Source of the DNA: Azophilus sp963663395
GTDB taxonomy: Bacteria > Pseudomonadota > Gammaproteobacteria > Pseudomonadales > Azotimanducaceae
DNA: 64,000 nucleotides
Assembly: GCA_963663395.1 (NCBI GenBank)
Contig: OY760226.1
Span: forward strand, 3,410,001-3,474,000
Direction: 5' to 3'
Position numbers and translations under genes: made by a program. Below are positions 25,868 through 34,572 of this stretch, piece after piece. The first letter of the stretch is position 1; every line of letters starts with the position of its first letter. Under the pieces are notes generated by a model. That model was given only the letters and a program-made list of their open reading frames with translations, searched no databases and was not told the origin of the DNA.

Positions 25868-25911
25868 AGGTCTATTCGATGCGAGATGCCAACCCGGCGC
25901 AGCGGGCAGCT

Positions 25912-25937
25912 GGCGCGCCGAATTGGAAACTCCTAGT
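25912..25937 (+). repeat. Dispersed repeat segment Y, copy 1 (overlaps 3' end of aldolase gene)
   Basis: This 26-base segment matches 53679-53704 at 23 positions, including 15 identical bases TTGGAAACTCCTAGT. It covers the stop codon of the aldolase gene at 25933. Confidence 0.6.
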
Positions 25938-26724
25938 AACCCGTCTGCTCGCCCTCGCTCTCAAGACCGCCGCGGATGTCGGCCAGGTCGGCCGTGGCGG
26001 CCCTTATCATGAACCGGAGGTCGGACCCCAGTGTGACCAGGTTGAAGCCCAGCTCGAAATAGCGTCGGGTAAACGCGACGCTGGCCGTGTGAATCCCGGC
26101 TGCCACGCCGTTCGCATGACAGGCATCCCGAATGCGCAGCACGGTCTCCGCGTGTACCGGGTTCTCGTTGTCGCCGGTGGGTGACAGCCCCAGTGCCAGC
26201 GCCAGGTCGGAAGGGCCGATGTAGACCCCGTCCAGTCCGGGCGTCGAGACAATCTCATCCAGTTTCTCGATGCCTTCGGCAGTCTCGATCATGGCGATGC
26301 AGGCGATCTGCCCGTTCGCCTCGGCCGCATAGCCACGCCCCCCGTAGACTGCGGCGCGAATCGGCCCATAGGACCGGTTGCCGTCGGGCGGATAACGGCA
26401 GGCGGCCACCGCGCGCTCCGCCTCCTCCCGGTTGTTGATCATTGGCACGATGACCCCGTAGGCGCCGGCGTCGAGCACCTTCATGATCTCGTAGGGCTCG
26501 TTCCAGGGAACCCGCACGAGCGGAGTCGAATCCCCGATTGAGATGGCGGGCAGCATGCGGGTGAGGTCCTGATAGTCCAGCAATCCGTGCTGCAGGTCGA
26601 TGCACAGCCAATCGAAACCCAACCCGCCCATGATTTCCGCCGTGTGGGTGTTGGCCAGCGACAGCCACCCTCCTACGGTCTGGCGATTCTGCCGCCAGGC
26701 CGCCAGCGCCTTGTTCTCGCGCAT
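25933..26724 (-). CDS. HpcH/HpaI-family aldolase
   Basis: This 263-residue class II aldolase probably cleaves a 2-keto-3-deoxy or 4-hydroxy-2-oxo acid to pyruvate and an aldehyde. Seen are GFDWLCIDLQHGLLD with the catalytic His, VRVPWNEPYEIMKVLDAGAYGVIVPMI, the metal site IAMIETAEGIEKLDEI, and GVYIGPSDLALALG. The fold is a TIM barrel, cytoplasmic. The substrate may be 2-keto-3-deoxy-L-rhamnonate, 4-hydroxy-2-oxoheptanedioate or similar. A divergent 2-hydroxyacid dehydrogenase lies 174 bases away, which suggests a small sugar-acid or hydroxy-acid catabolic unit. Confidence 0.92.
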   Translation of the reverse strand: MRENKALAAWRQNRQTVGGWLSLANTHTAEIMGGLGFDWLCIDLQHGLLDYQDLTRMLPAISIGDSTPLVRVPWNEPYEIMKVLDAGAYGVIVPMINNREEAERAVAACRYPPDGNRSYGPIRAAVYGGRGYAAEANGQIACIAMIETAEGIEKLDEIVSTPGLDGVYIGPSDLALALGLSPTGDNENPVHAETVLRIRDACHANGVAAGIHTASVAFTRRYFELGFNLVTLGSDLRFMIRAATADLADIRGGLESEGEQTGY

Positions 26725-26898
26725 CTAACCGCACCTCCAGTCGTTTCCGAACGTTCAACCGCACAGCCCTTATGAGACCGGGCGTATCTCGCCCATTGCC
26801 GGCAACCCGGCACCGCTTCAGGATTCGCGCCGCATTTTGCCTGTTCCATACCGCTCGCGCATGTAGAATCTGCCTTGCCAAAAACGGAGGCGAGCCCA

Positions 26899-27951
26899 TT
26901 GAACAGGAAAAAGGTGGTTGCCCAACTACCGGCGCATGTACGGCCGGGCGACGTCGCCGAGCGCTATGGCCCGGAACTGGAAGCGCTCTCACCCATTGCC
27001 GACCTGGTGGAGGTTCAGGGTTCCGATGCCGAAGCATTCGCCCGGGGCGCCCGCGATGCCGATGCGATCATCACCTCCTGGGGCATCCAGTTCGACCGGG
27101 AGATCATCGCCAGGCTGGAGAAATGCGTGGTGATCGGCGTCGGCAGCGTCGGGGTCGACATGGTGGATGTTGCCGCGGCTACCGAGGCCGGCATAGTCGT
27201 CACCAACGTGCCGGATGTGTTCATCGAGGAAGTGGCCGACCACGCCATGATGCTGCTGCTGGCGGCGGGGCGCCGCATCCGGGTCATGGAAAGAACCATT
27301 GTCTCCGGCGACTGGTACCGGGGACGCGGCGTCCTGGAAGCAGTTCCGCGCCTCATGGGCCAGACACTGGGCCTGTTCGCCTACGGCAACATCGCCCGCT
27401 GCACCGCCCGCCGGGCCATGGCATTCGGCATGCGCGTCATCGCACACGACCCGTACGTCAGCGAACTCACCTTGAGCGAAGACGGCGTGGAACCCGTCGG
27501 CTTCACCGAGCTGCTCGAGCGCTCCGATTACCTGTCCATCCACGCACCCCTCAACGACGAGACCCGGCACCGGTTCGATGCCGAGGCGTTCGCCCGGGTC
27601 AAGCCGACGGCGGTGCTCGTCAATACGGCACGGGGTCCCATTGTCGATGAGTCGGCGCTGATCGATGCGCTCAACGACGGGCAACTCGCCGCCGCCGGGC
27701 TCGACGTGCTGGAAACCGAACCGATCGAACAGGACAACCCGTTGCTGCAGATGGACAACGTCGTACTCACCCCGCACGTCGCCTCGGCAACGTCCCGAAT
27801 GCGCCCCGAAACCCGGCGCCGCGTTGGCCGGGAGGTGGCGCTGGTACTGCGCAACCGGTGGCCGCGAAGCTGTGTGAATCCGACGGTTCTGCCGAAGGTT
27901 TCGCTCGAGCGCTGGCAGCCCTACCCGATGAACCGGGGCCCCAATCGCTAA
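26899..27951 (+). CDS. D-isomer-specific 2-hydroxyacid dehydrogenase (CtBP-like)
   Basis: It should reduce a 2-keto acid, or oxidise a D-2-hydroxy acid, with NAD. The TTG at 26899 has GGAGG eight bases before it and gives 350 residues. A TTG at 26875 lacks this site. The NAD loop reads AYGNIA where GxGxxG is usual, so two of three glycines are alanine. The acidic residue after the second strand is present (AHDPYV). Catalytic Arg is in NTARGPIVDE, Glu in DVLETEP, and His in LTPHVASAT. Closest relatives are C-terminal-binding-protein-type and phosphoglycerate dehydrogenase-like proteins. The substrate is unknown. Confidence 0.88.
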   Translation: MNRKKVVAQLPAHVRPGDVAERYGPELEALSPIADLVEVQGSDAEAFARGARDADAIITSWGIQFDREIIARLEKCVVIGVGSVGVDMVDVAAATEAGIVVTNVPDVFIEEVADHAMMLLLAAGRRIRVMERTIVSGDWYRGRGVLEAVPRLMGQTLGLFAYGNIARCTARRAMAFGMRVIAHDPYVSELTLSEDGVEPVGFTELLERSDYLSIHAPLNDETRHRFDAEAFARVKPTAVLVNTARGPIVDESALIDALNDGQLAAAGLDVLETEPIEQDNPLLQMDNVVLTPHVASATSRMRPETRRRVGREVALVLRNRWPRSCVNPTVLPKVSLERWQPYPMNRGPNR

Positions 27952-27955
27952 AGGT

Positions 27956-28147
27956 TCATTTGCCGAACTTGTGCCTCAGCGTGTACCAACTGGGATAGGG
28001 AATCGTTCGCGGCTCTTTTTTCGACGTCCAGAAACGCACCGCCCGTCCGTCGGACAACCGGAGAGCCTTGGCGACCTTCTTGTTCGACAGACCCTTGCGG
28101 TCCATCCACTCGCGAAGCTCTTCCGGAGTTGGCGGATACTTCTTCAT
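27956..28147 (-). CDS. Small helix-turn-helix-like protein
   Basis: This is a 63-residue basic protein starting at ATG 28147 (a longer TTG start at 28210 adds 21 residues). The middle part, EELREWMDRKGLSNKKVAKALRLSDGRAVRFW, has the spacing of a Cro/C1-type helix-turn-helix, and the tail is basic (TSKKEPRT). It may be a DNA-binding regulator. It ends 4 bases after the convergent dehydrogenase stop. I do not recognise a named family. Confidence 0.6.
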   Translation of the reverse strand: MKKYPPTPEELREWMDRKGLSNKKVAKALRLSDGRAVRFWTSKKEPRTIPYPSWYTLRHKFGK

Positions 28148-28216
28148 CGTCGGTTCTGATGTCGGAACTCTAATCCTACACCAGGCGCGTCGCCTTGAGG
28201 CGACGCGCAAACGCGC

Positions 28217-29173
28217 TCAGCCCGCGAAATAGATTCCGGCCAGGGCCAGAAGGACGCTCACCACCAACCCCGAGAACGCCTTGAACGCGTCGAGGCCCAC
28301 CAGCTTCGCCGTCTCCCTGAGGTTACGGCCCCGGGTCTGGATGGTCATGGCAACTTCCCGCCCCGCAAGCAGCCCGAGGAACACCCAGGTGGTGCTCATG
28401 GGCATGTTGCTCCACTCCTTGAAGATCAGCAGGATCATGCCGTAGACGAAGTCGATGATGGTGGCTGAACGGATGTCTGCAGTCATCGTCTTGGTGGTGA
28501 CGATCTGCTGAATGCGGCCGCCCTGCTGATAGAAGATGATGCCCTGCATGAGGAGCAGCAGCACGATGGTGGCGACCAGGGGCCAGATACCGATCACCCG
28601 GGGTACGAATACGTAGATGTTGGCGAGGTCCTGAATCAGCCACTGGCTCCACAGGAATGCGGTCGATCCCCACTGCAGCACCACCCAGTGGACGGCCCTG
28701 GCGTCGCTGGAATCGGCGTTGCGGCTCAGGTAGTCCGTAAGCCTTCTGAGAGCGAGATACAGAAGGACCGCCGCAACGAAGGCAACGAAATAACCGGACA
28801 GCGACTTGAACAGCATCGCCTGGATGTTGCCCGGCGCAAACACGCTCAACACCAGGAAGGTGGTACTGACCGGGACGCCGAACCGGGTCAGCACCAGCAG
28901 GGTGAACGGCGCCAGCACGTGCAGCCAGTTGACCCCGCCTTCCGGGGGCGGAAAGGCCTCCAGCCGGCCATAGGCCGGATCCCCGTCGTTGACGTACCAG
29001 CCATAGAGAAGCACCGCGACCAGGATGCTGCCCGCGTAGATCCACAGCACCCACCAGGGCCGATGGGCATTGGAGGAAAGGAAGGTGCCCAGGGTCTGAA
29101 TGGAGTCGTTGGAGACAACCGAATAGGCCGCCAGCACAAAGCCCAGGACCATCAGGATTTCTGGCAGTGGCAT
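28217..29173 (-). CDS. PiT-like inorganic phosphate/ion transporter-related membrane protein
   Basis: This is an integral inner-membrane protein of 318 residues with about eight to nine hydrophobic segments. The internal pattern resembles the PiT family: an early VVSNDSIQTLGTF segment and two related motifs, FGVPVSTTFLVLSVFAPGN and SNMPMSTTWVFLGLLAGRE, which resemble the paired PVSTTH motifs of PiT inverted repeats. Phosphate transport is an inference. The ATG at 29173 has GGGAG five bases upstream and is preferred over GTG 29194. No PhoU-like partner is adjacent. Confidence 0.6.
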   Translation of the reverse strand: MPLPEILMVLGFVLAAYSVVSNDSIQTLGTFLSSNAHRPWWVLWIYAGSILVAVLLYGWYVNDGDPAYGRLEAFPPPEGGVNWLHVLAPFTLLVLTRFGVPVSTTFLVLSVFAPGNIQAMLFKSLSGYFVAFVAAVLLYLALRRLTDYLSRNADSSDARAVHWVVLQWGSTAFLWSQWLIQDLANIYVFVPRVIGIWPLVATIVLLLLMQGIIFYQQGGRIQQIVTTKTMTADIRSATIIDFVYGMILLIFKEWSNMPMSTTWVFLGLLAGREVAMTIQTRGRNLRETAKLVGLDAFKAFSGLVVSVLLALAGIYFAG

Positions 29174-29476
29174 GAATTCTCCCAGAACCGGCACCGGTGT
29201 CGGGGTTTACAATACCGGCCCCTTCGCATCTTTCGTGTCGCGCCGCTCTCGCGCTTTCCAGCCCCGGCACGACCCATTCGATTGCCGGGTTCCCGGTAGT
29301 CCCGCCCGGTTCGATTTGCGGCGGAGTGTATACAAACCTACCGCCGCCAACTACCGCGTTCACCACCCGTCGGCAGCCCGGACCCGGGCCGCTGTACTCC
29401 GAGCCTGTCCTCCTCAAATCCAATTCGCGGCACGCGGGCGCATTGACGAGTAGAATGCGCACCGTTACGGCGCCTG
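29174..29476. other. Intergenic region before the tRNA-Leu pair
   Basis: These 303 bases hold no gene I can support. A TAGAAT hexamer at 29451-29456, 21 bases before the first tRNA-Leu, is the best -10 candidate for the tRNA pair. A GCGC discriminator follows it, as expected for stringently controlled promoters. The -35 region is weak. The left part must also carry the promoter of the divergent PiT-like gene. Confidence 0.4.
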
Positions 29477-29563
29477 GCCCAGGTGTTGGAATTGGCAGAC
29501 AAGCTGGATTTAGGTTCCAGTGCCCTCAGCGGCGTGCGAGTTCGAATCTCGCCCTGGGCACCA
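29477..29563 (+). tRNA. tRNA-Leu (anticodon UAG)
   Basis: The 87 bases include an encoded CCA. The acceptor arms GCCCAGG and CCTGGGC pair fully. The anticodon stem CTGGA/TCCAG closes the loop TTTAGGT, giving UAG. A long variable arm is present, as in class II tRNAs, and the T-arm has GTTCGAATC. Confidence 0.96.
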
Positions 29564-29573
29564 CGCCGAGCCC

Positions 29574-29660
29574 GCCCGGGTGGTGAAACTGGTAGACACA
29601 AGGGACTTAAAATCCCTCGGCCGCAGGGCCATGCGGGTTCGAGCCCCGCCCCGGGCACCA
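29574..29660 (+). tRNA. tRNA-Leu (anticodon UAA)
   Basis: The 87 bases include CCA. The acceptor arms GCCCGGG and CCCGGGC pair fully. The anticodon stem AGGGA/TCCCT closes the loop CTTAAAA, giving UAA. A long variable arm is present. It is only 10 bases after the first tRNA-Leu and probably co-transcribed with it. Confidence 0.96.
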
Positions 29661-29669
29661 GGATCGGGT

Positions 29670-29743
29670 TGGAGGCTGAGACCGGAATCGAACCGGTGTA
29701 AACGGAGTTGCAGTCCGCTGCATGGCCACTCTGCCACTCAGCC
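29670..29743 (-). tRNA. tRNA-Cys (anticodon GCA)
   Basis: It is 74 bases on the minus strand with encoded CCA. The acceptor arms GGCTGAG/CTCAGCC pair, and the discriminator is U as in tRNA-Cys. The anticodon stem GCGGA/TCCGT closes CTGCAAC, giving GCA. It follows pgsA on the same strand, matching the E. coli uvrC-pgsA-glyW-cysT order without the glycine tRNA. Confidence 0.96.
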
Positions 29744-29919
29744 TTGTCGGCCCGTGCTTTTCTTGCGCATCAGCACCGGGTCTGCCCTGCATCTGAGGCA
29801 GGCGCGGGCGGCGCCAGCGCGGATTCTAGCTTTATCGGGCCGGGTTTCGAAGGGCGCCGTCAGTGTTACGGCTGTTACGGCCCGCCGGCCGTTGCCTGGT
29901 CAGGCCGGATGTCGATACG

Positions 29920-30486
29920 TCAGCGCTTTTTCTTCAGATCCAGTTCCAGCGTCGGCCAGGCCGCGAGGATATAGATGAACATCGACCAGAGGGTCATCAG
30001 GGCAGCCACGTACAGCAGCACGTAGCCGCCCATCACCCAGGCACTGTCGAAGTCCGGTGGGTTGGCCAGGAGTACCGTGATCGCGACCATCTGCAGTGTT
30101 GTCTTGACCTTGCTGACCAGGGTGACGGCAACGAGACCGCGCCGGTTCATCTCCGCCATCCATTCCCGCAAGGCGCTGATGAAAATCTCCCTGCTGACGA
30201 TCACGATGCCGGGCAGCGTGAGCCACAGGTTCGCATGCTGCCCGATCAACAGGATCAGTGCCGTAACCACAATCAGCTTGTCGGCGACCGGGTCCAGGAA
30301 AGTCCCGAACCGTGTCGTCTGTCCCAGCCGCCGTGCCAGATAGCCGTCGAGCCAGTCAGTGAACGCGGCCAGCGCAAAGAGCGCTCCGGCATACAGGAAA
30401 AAATCTCCGCCCGGAGCCAGGTAGGTCAGCGCGAACACGGGTACCAGCACGATTCGCAGCAGCGTCAGGAAGTTGGGCAGGTTCAT
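29920..30486 (-). CDS. pgsA: CDP-diacylglycerol-glycerol-3-phosphate 3-phosphatidyltransferase
   Basis: It makes phosphatidylglycerol phosphate, the first committed step to acidic phospholipids, in the inner membrane. The 188-residue protein has several membrane segments and the CDP-alcohol phosphatidyltransferase motif DG-x2-AR-x8-G-x3-D-x3-D, seen as DGYLARR followed by FGTFLDPVADK. The start is MNLPNFLTLLRI, typical of PgsA. It lies 53 bases downstream of uvrC and upstream of tRNA-Cys, a conserved gammaproteobacterial order. Confidence 0.95.
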   Translation of the reverse strand: MNLPNFLTLLRIVLVPVFALTYLAPGGDFFLYAGALFALAAFTDWLDGYLARRLGQTTRFGTFLDPVADKLIVVTALILLIGQHANLWLTLPGIVIVSREIFISALREWMAEMNRRGLVAVTLVSKVKTTLQMVAITVLLANPPDFDSAWVMGGYVLLYVAALMTLWSMFIYILAAWPTLELDLKKKR

Positions 30487-30539
30487 GCGTTCATTCTAGT
30501 GTCGTGTCACAGGTCTTTCCTATCGCGCCGCCGTCTCGG

Positions 30540-32375
30540 TCACTCGGCGTGCAGCGCCCCGTATACCTCCTCCGCCAGTTTGCCACTGATGCCGGGCACC
30601 CTGGCCAGTTCCTCGCGGCTCGCGCCCTTCAGCGCCGCAAGGCTTCCGAAGTGGGTGAGCAGGCCCCGCTTGCGCTTCGGCCCGACCCCCGGAATGCCAT
30701 CGAGGTCGGAACTGCGCCTTTTTTTGCGGCGGCGCTGCCGGTGCCCCGTGATGGCGAAACGGTGGGCTTCGTCCCGCACATGCTGCAGCAGGTGGAAGGC
30801 ATCGGACTGCGGCGGGATGGCGACCTGGCCGGCGCCCGTGAAGAACCGCTCGAGCCCGGGCTTGCGGCCCGCCCCCTTGGCAATGGCGAGAATCAGGACA
30901 TCTTCCACCTGCAGGCTGCCGAGAACGTCCCGGGCCCGGCGCAACTGGCCGCGGCCGCCGTCAATGACCAGAACGGCGGGCAGCATTCCCTCGCCCTGCT
31001 TGAGGCGTGTATAGCGTCGGCGCAGCGCCTGTTCCATGGCGCCGTAGTCATCGCCGGGGGCGACCCCGTCGATGTTGAAGCGCCGGTAATCCGACTTCAG
31101 CGGGCCGTTCACGTCGAATACCACGCAGGAGGCCACCGTGCCTTCACCCATGGTGTGGCTGATATCGAAACACTCCAGCCGGTCCGGCAGGTCCTCGAGC
31201 TGCAACGCCTCCTGAAGGGCGACGAAACGCGCGTAGACATTGCGCTTGTCGGCCAGGTACGAGGCCAGGCTGTAAGCTGCATTGTCGGCCGCCAGCTTGA
31301 GCCAGCCCGCGCGCCGGCCGCGCACCGACGAGAGCACGCGCATCTTGTGGCCGGCGAGGCCGGACAGGGCATCGGCGAGGATGCCGGCGTCCGCAATCGC
31401 CTCCGAGACGATCAGGGTTTTCGGCAGGTCGCGTTCCGAACCGGAGAGGTAGTACTGCGATATGAACGCCCCCAGTAACTCCGTAGTACCCAGGGCCAGC
31501 TCGTTACGTGGAAACCAGGTGCGCTGCCCAAGCATGCGCCCGGCCCGAATGTACAGGGCCTGCACGCATGCCACTACACCCTCCTCCGCCAGGGCGAATA
31601 TGTCCACGTCCCCCTCGGCGGCGTGCACGTACTGCAGTTCCTGGACGCGGCGCAACTGCGCAATCTGGTCGCGAAACTTGGCGGCGTGCTCGAAGTCGAG
31701 GTCGGACGCTGCCGTGTCCATCCGCTCTTTCAGGGTGTCGAGCACCTCGTCGCTCTTGCCTTCGAGAAAGAGCACGGCGAGGTCGACATCCTGCCGATAC
31801 GCCTCCGGGGTCACCAGGTCGACACAGGGACCGCTGCAGCGTTGAATCTGGTATTGCAGACAGGGGCGCGAGCGGTTCTTGAAGAAGCTGTCGTCGCACT
31901 GGCGGACGCGAAACAGCTTCTGCAGGGCGTTGAGGCTGTCGCGGACGGCGCTCGCTGACGGAAACGGGCCGAAGTAGCGTCCGGTTTTCCTGCGGGCGCC
32001 GCGATGAAAGGTCAGGCGCGGGTAGTCCGCATCGCCCGTGAGGTAGATGTACGGGTAGGACTTGTCGTCGCGAAGAACGATGTTGTAGGGCGGCCGTTCC
32101 TGCTTGATCAGGCTCTGTTCCAGCAACAGCGCTTCCGTCTCGCTGTTGGTCACCGTGATTTCGATGTCACGAATCCTGGCGACCAGCGCCATCGTCTTGC
32201 TCGCGAGCCCGGAAGCCCGGAAATAGCTGGTTACCCGGGGCTTGAGACTGCGCGCCTTGCCTACATAGAGCGCCTTGCCCGCCTCGTCGAGCATGCGGTA
32301 CACGCCAGGCTTCCTGGGCAGGTTGGCAAGGAAGGCTTCCGCATCGAATGCGGGCGTCGCACGGGCAGCTTGCAT
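30540..32375 (-). CDS. uvrC: Excinuclease ABC subunit C
   Basis: UvrC makes both cuts in nucleotide excision repair after recruitment by UvrB. The 611-residue protein has the GIY-YIG domain (GVY 24-26, YVG 37-39, Arg42). A UVR motif lies near 200-240 (FEHAAKFRDQIAQL). The RNase H-like endonuclease region has CFDISHTMGEGTVASCVVF and LVIDGGRGQL. A C-terminal helix-hairpin-helix pair follows (LDGIPGVGPKRKRGLLTHFGS and REELARVPGISGKLA). It lies between the GacA-type regulator and pgsA, as in E. coli. Confidence 0.97.
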   Translation of the reverse strand: MQAARATPAFDAEAFLANLPRKPGVYRMLDEAGKALYVGKARSLKPRVTSYFRASGLASKTMALVARIRDIEITVTNSETEALLLEQSLIKQERPPYNIVLRDDKSYPYIYLTGDADYPRLTFHRGARRKTGRYFGPFPSASAVRDSLNALQKLFRVRQCDDSFFKNRSRPCLQYQIQRCSGPCVDLVTPEAYRQDVDLAVLFLEGKSDEVLDTLKERMDTAASDLDFEHAAKFRDQIAQLRRVQELQYVHAAEGDVDIFALAEEGVVACVQALYIRAGRMLGQRTWFPRNELALGTTELLGAFISQYYLSGSERDLPKTLIVSEAIADAGILADALSGLAGHKMRVLSSVRGRRAGWLKLAADNAAYSLASYLADKRNVYARFVALQEALQLEDLPDRLECFDISHTMGEGTVASCVVFDVNGPLKSDYRRFNIDGVAPGDDYGAMEQALRRRYTRLKQGEGMLPAVLVIDGGRGQLRRARDVLGSLQVEDVLILAIAKGAGRKPGLERFFTGAGQVAIPPQSDAFHLLQHVRDEAHRFAITGHRQRRRKKRRSSDLDGIPGVGPKRKRGLLTHFGSLAALKGASREELARVPGISGKLAEEVYGALHAE

Positions 32376-32408
32376 GGCCGCACTATAGCGCGAAATTGAA
32401 CGGGTCGA

Positions 32409-32428
32409 GCGCGCCCCGGTTGGCGCGC
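32409..32428. terminator. GC-rich hairpin between the GacA-type gene and uvrC
   Basis: A perfect 7-bp stem, GCGCGCC with GGCGCGC and a 6-base loop, lies 12 bases after the regulator stop codon. It could terminate or attenuate transcription before uvrC, but no T tract follows on the minus strand. Confidence 0.35.
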
Positions 32429-32439
32429 CCCGCGGTGCG

Positions 32440-33108
32440 TCAGGCCAGTTCGATGGAACTCGAGGTAAGCGGCTCGATCTGCGTCATACCGTGGCGAACG
32501 GCGAGAAGGACCAGCTCGACATCGCCCGACACCTTCAGTTTCTCGAAGATGCGGTACCTGTAACTGTTGACGGTTTTCGGCGACAGATGCAGGTCGGCCG
32601 AGATCTCACTGACTTTGCGGCAGTTGATGATCATCAGCATGATCTGCATTTCACGCCCCGAGAGCAGGTCGAAGGGCGAGTCGGGATGCGCGTCGAAGGC
32701 TTTTTCAGCGAGTTGCCGGGCAACGTCGGCGCACAGGTACCGTTTGCCCACGTAGACCCTGCGGATTGCCGCGTGCAGTTCATCCGGGGCAACGCCCTTG
32801 GTGAGATAACCGACGGCCCCGGCCTTCAGGGCCTGCATCGGAAACGGATTGGAAGTGCAGGCTGTCAGGGCGATGATCCTGATGTGCCGGTCGATGCGGC
32901 GAATGCGCGAAATAGCTTCAAGCCCACCAATGCCTGGCATCAGAATGTCCATCAGCACCACATGGGGCCGCAACTTCCGGGCCTCACTGACACCCTGCTC
33001 GGCGCTCTCGGCCTCGCCGACGACCTTGAAACCCTTTCCTTCGGGCAGCATCTTTGCGACCCCCAATCGAAACAGACGATGGTCGTCGACCAAGAGGATG
33101 TTGATCAT
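32440..33108 (-). CDS. uvrY: GacA/UvrY-type LuxR-family response regulator
   Basis: This response regulator of the BarA/UvrY (GacS/GacA) system normally activates CsrB/RsmZ-type small RNAs. The 222 residues start at ATG 33108, with GGGAG seven bases upstream. The receiver has Asp8-Asp9, phosphoacceptor Asp54, Thr near 86 and Lys in YLTKG. The C-terminal LuxR HTH contains LSGREMQIMLMIINCRKVSEISADLHLSPKTVNSYRYRIFEKL. The adjacency to uvrC is the classic GacA/UvrY context. The sensor kinase is not in the window. Confidence 0.93.
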   Translation of the reverse strand: MINILLVDDHRLFRLGVAKMLPEGKGFKVVGEAESAEQGVSEARKLRPHVVLMDILMPGIGGLEAISRIRRIDRHIRIIALTACTSNPFPMQALKAGAVGYLTKGVAPDELHAAIRRVYVGKRYLCADVARQLAEKAFDAHPDSPFDLLSGREMQIMLMIINCRKVSEISADLHLSPKTVNSYRYRIFEKLKVSGDVELVLLAVRHGMTQIEPLTSSSIELA

Positions 33109-33270
33109 TGCTACTCCCAATCCGGCGCCTACCCGTTCTGTTGAACCTTAGCAGCGCCTTCCCGTCACACAACGCCCCGAAGTCGATTTCCTTGTTACAT
33201 TAATGAAATATCGACCTTTTGATAGCTTTGTAATGTCACCCTGCGAATCCGGACCCGACGATTAGTCCGT

Positions 33271-34449
33271 TCAGAAGGCCGGAAGTTCAGTCTGCGCCCG
33301 CCCCAGGATCAGGGCGTGAACGTCCTCCGTGCCTTCATAGGTGTTGACCGTCTCCAGATTCATGACATGACGGATGACGTGATACTCGTCGGAAATGCCG
33401 TTGGCGCCGTGCATGTCCCGGGACACGCGCGCAATGTCGAGCGCCTTCCTGCAGTTGTTGCGCTTGAGCATCGAGATGTTCTCGACGGCCAGGCGTCCTT
33501 CATCGAGCAGCCGGCCGACGCGGATGCACCCCTGCAGCCCGAGGGCGACCTCCGTGAGCATGTCGGACAGCTTTTTCTGAATGAGTTGATTCGCCGCCAG
33601 GGGCCTGCCGAACTGGCTGCGCTCCAGCGTGTACGTACGCGCCGCATGCCAGCAGAATTCGGCCGCGCCCATGGAGCCCCAGGATATGCCGTAACGCGCC
33701 CGGTTCAGGCATCCGAATGGCCCGCCCAGGCCTTTCGCCCCGGGCAACAGGTTCTCAGCGGGTACGAAGACATCGTCGAGAACGATTTGCCCGGTCACCG
33801 ATGCCCGCAGACTCATCTTGCCGACAATCTTCGGTGTGCTGAGCCCGGCAGACCCCCGCTCCACGATGAAGCCCCGAATGATGCCGTCGAGCTTCGCCCA
33901 CACCACGCCGATGTCGGCAATCGGCGAGTTGGTGATCCAGGTCTTGGCGCCGTTGAGCACGAAGCCCCCGTCGACGGCCTCGGCACGGGTCGCCATGCTG
34001 CCGGGGTCCGAGCCGTGGTCCGGTTCCGTCAGCCCGAAGCAACCTACCCACTCGCCGGTAGCGAGCCGGGGCAAATACTTCTCCCGCTGCGCGTCGGTTC
34101 CATAGGCATGGATCGGGTGCATGACCAGCGAAGATTGCACGCTCATCGCTGACCGATAGCCCGAATCGACCCGCTCGACCTCCCTGGCCATGAGCCCGTA
34201 TGAGACATAGTTGACGTTGGAGCAGCCGTACTTTTCCGGCAGGGTCGCGCCCAGCAGGCCCATGGCGCCCATCTCGTACATGATTTCCCGGTCGAACGAC
34301 TCGTTGCGGTTCGCCTCCAGCACGCGCGGCATCAGCCGGTCCTGTGCATACTCCCGGGTGCTGTCCCGGATCATCCGCTCCTCCACGCTCAGCTGCTCGT
34401 CGAGCAGTAGCGGATCGGACCAGTCGAATGGCACTCTCCTGTCAGACAT
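33271..34449 (-). CDS. gcdH: Glutaryl-CoA dehydrogenase (acyl-CoA dehydrogenase family)
   Basis: It probably oxidatively decarboxylates glutaryl-CoA to crotonyl-CoA in lysine/tryptophan breakdown, using FAD. The 392-residue length and the C-terminal EGTEDVHALILGRAQT carry the catalytic glutamate and match GcdH rather than general acyl-CoA dehydrogenases. Other motifs are CFGLTEPDHGSDPGSM, TWITNSPIADIGVVWAK and YGISWGSMGAAEFCWH. It is monocistronic here and faces xthA divergently. Confidence 0.92.
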   Translation of the reverse strand: MSDRRVPFDWSDPLLLDEQLSVEERMIRDSTREYAQDRLMPRVLEANRNESFDREIMYEMGAMGLLGATLPEKYGCSNVNYVSYGLMAREVERVDSGYRSAMSVQSSLVMHPIHAYGTDAQREKYLPRLATGEWVGCFGLTEPDHGSDPGSMATRAEAVDGGFVLNGAKTWITNSPIADIGVVWAKLDGIIRGFIVERGSAGLSTPKIVGKMSLRASVTGQIVLDDVFVPAENLLPGAKGLGGPFGCLNRARYGISWGSMGAAEFCWHAARTYTLERSQFGRPLAANQLIQKKLSDMLTEVALGLQGCIRVGRLLDEGRLAVENISMLKRNNCRKALDIARVSRDMHGANGISDEYHVIRHVMNLETVNTYEGTEDVHALILGRAQTELPAF

Positions 34450-34572
34450 TCCTGTTCATCTCCTGTGGCAATGGAATTCGGCCGCGCTTTTCTGCATTCT
34501 AACTGTCCCGGCCGAACCGCGGTCGCAGCAGAGCCGCGGAACCGTCCACAGGAATTCAAGCCAGTCTCGACC

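Noticed and set aside
29744..29919. A missing tRNA-Gly between tRNA-Cys and pgsA, as in E. coli
   Set aside because: I looked for a cloverleaf with a GCC anticodon in this spacer and found none.
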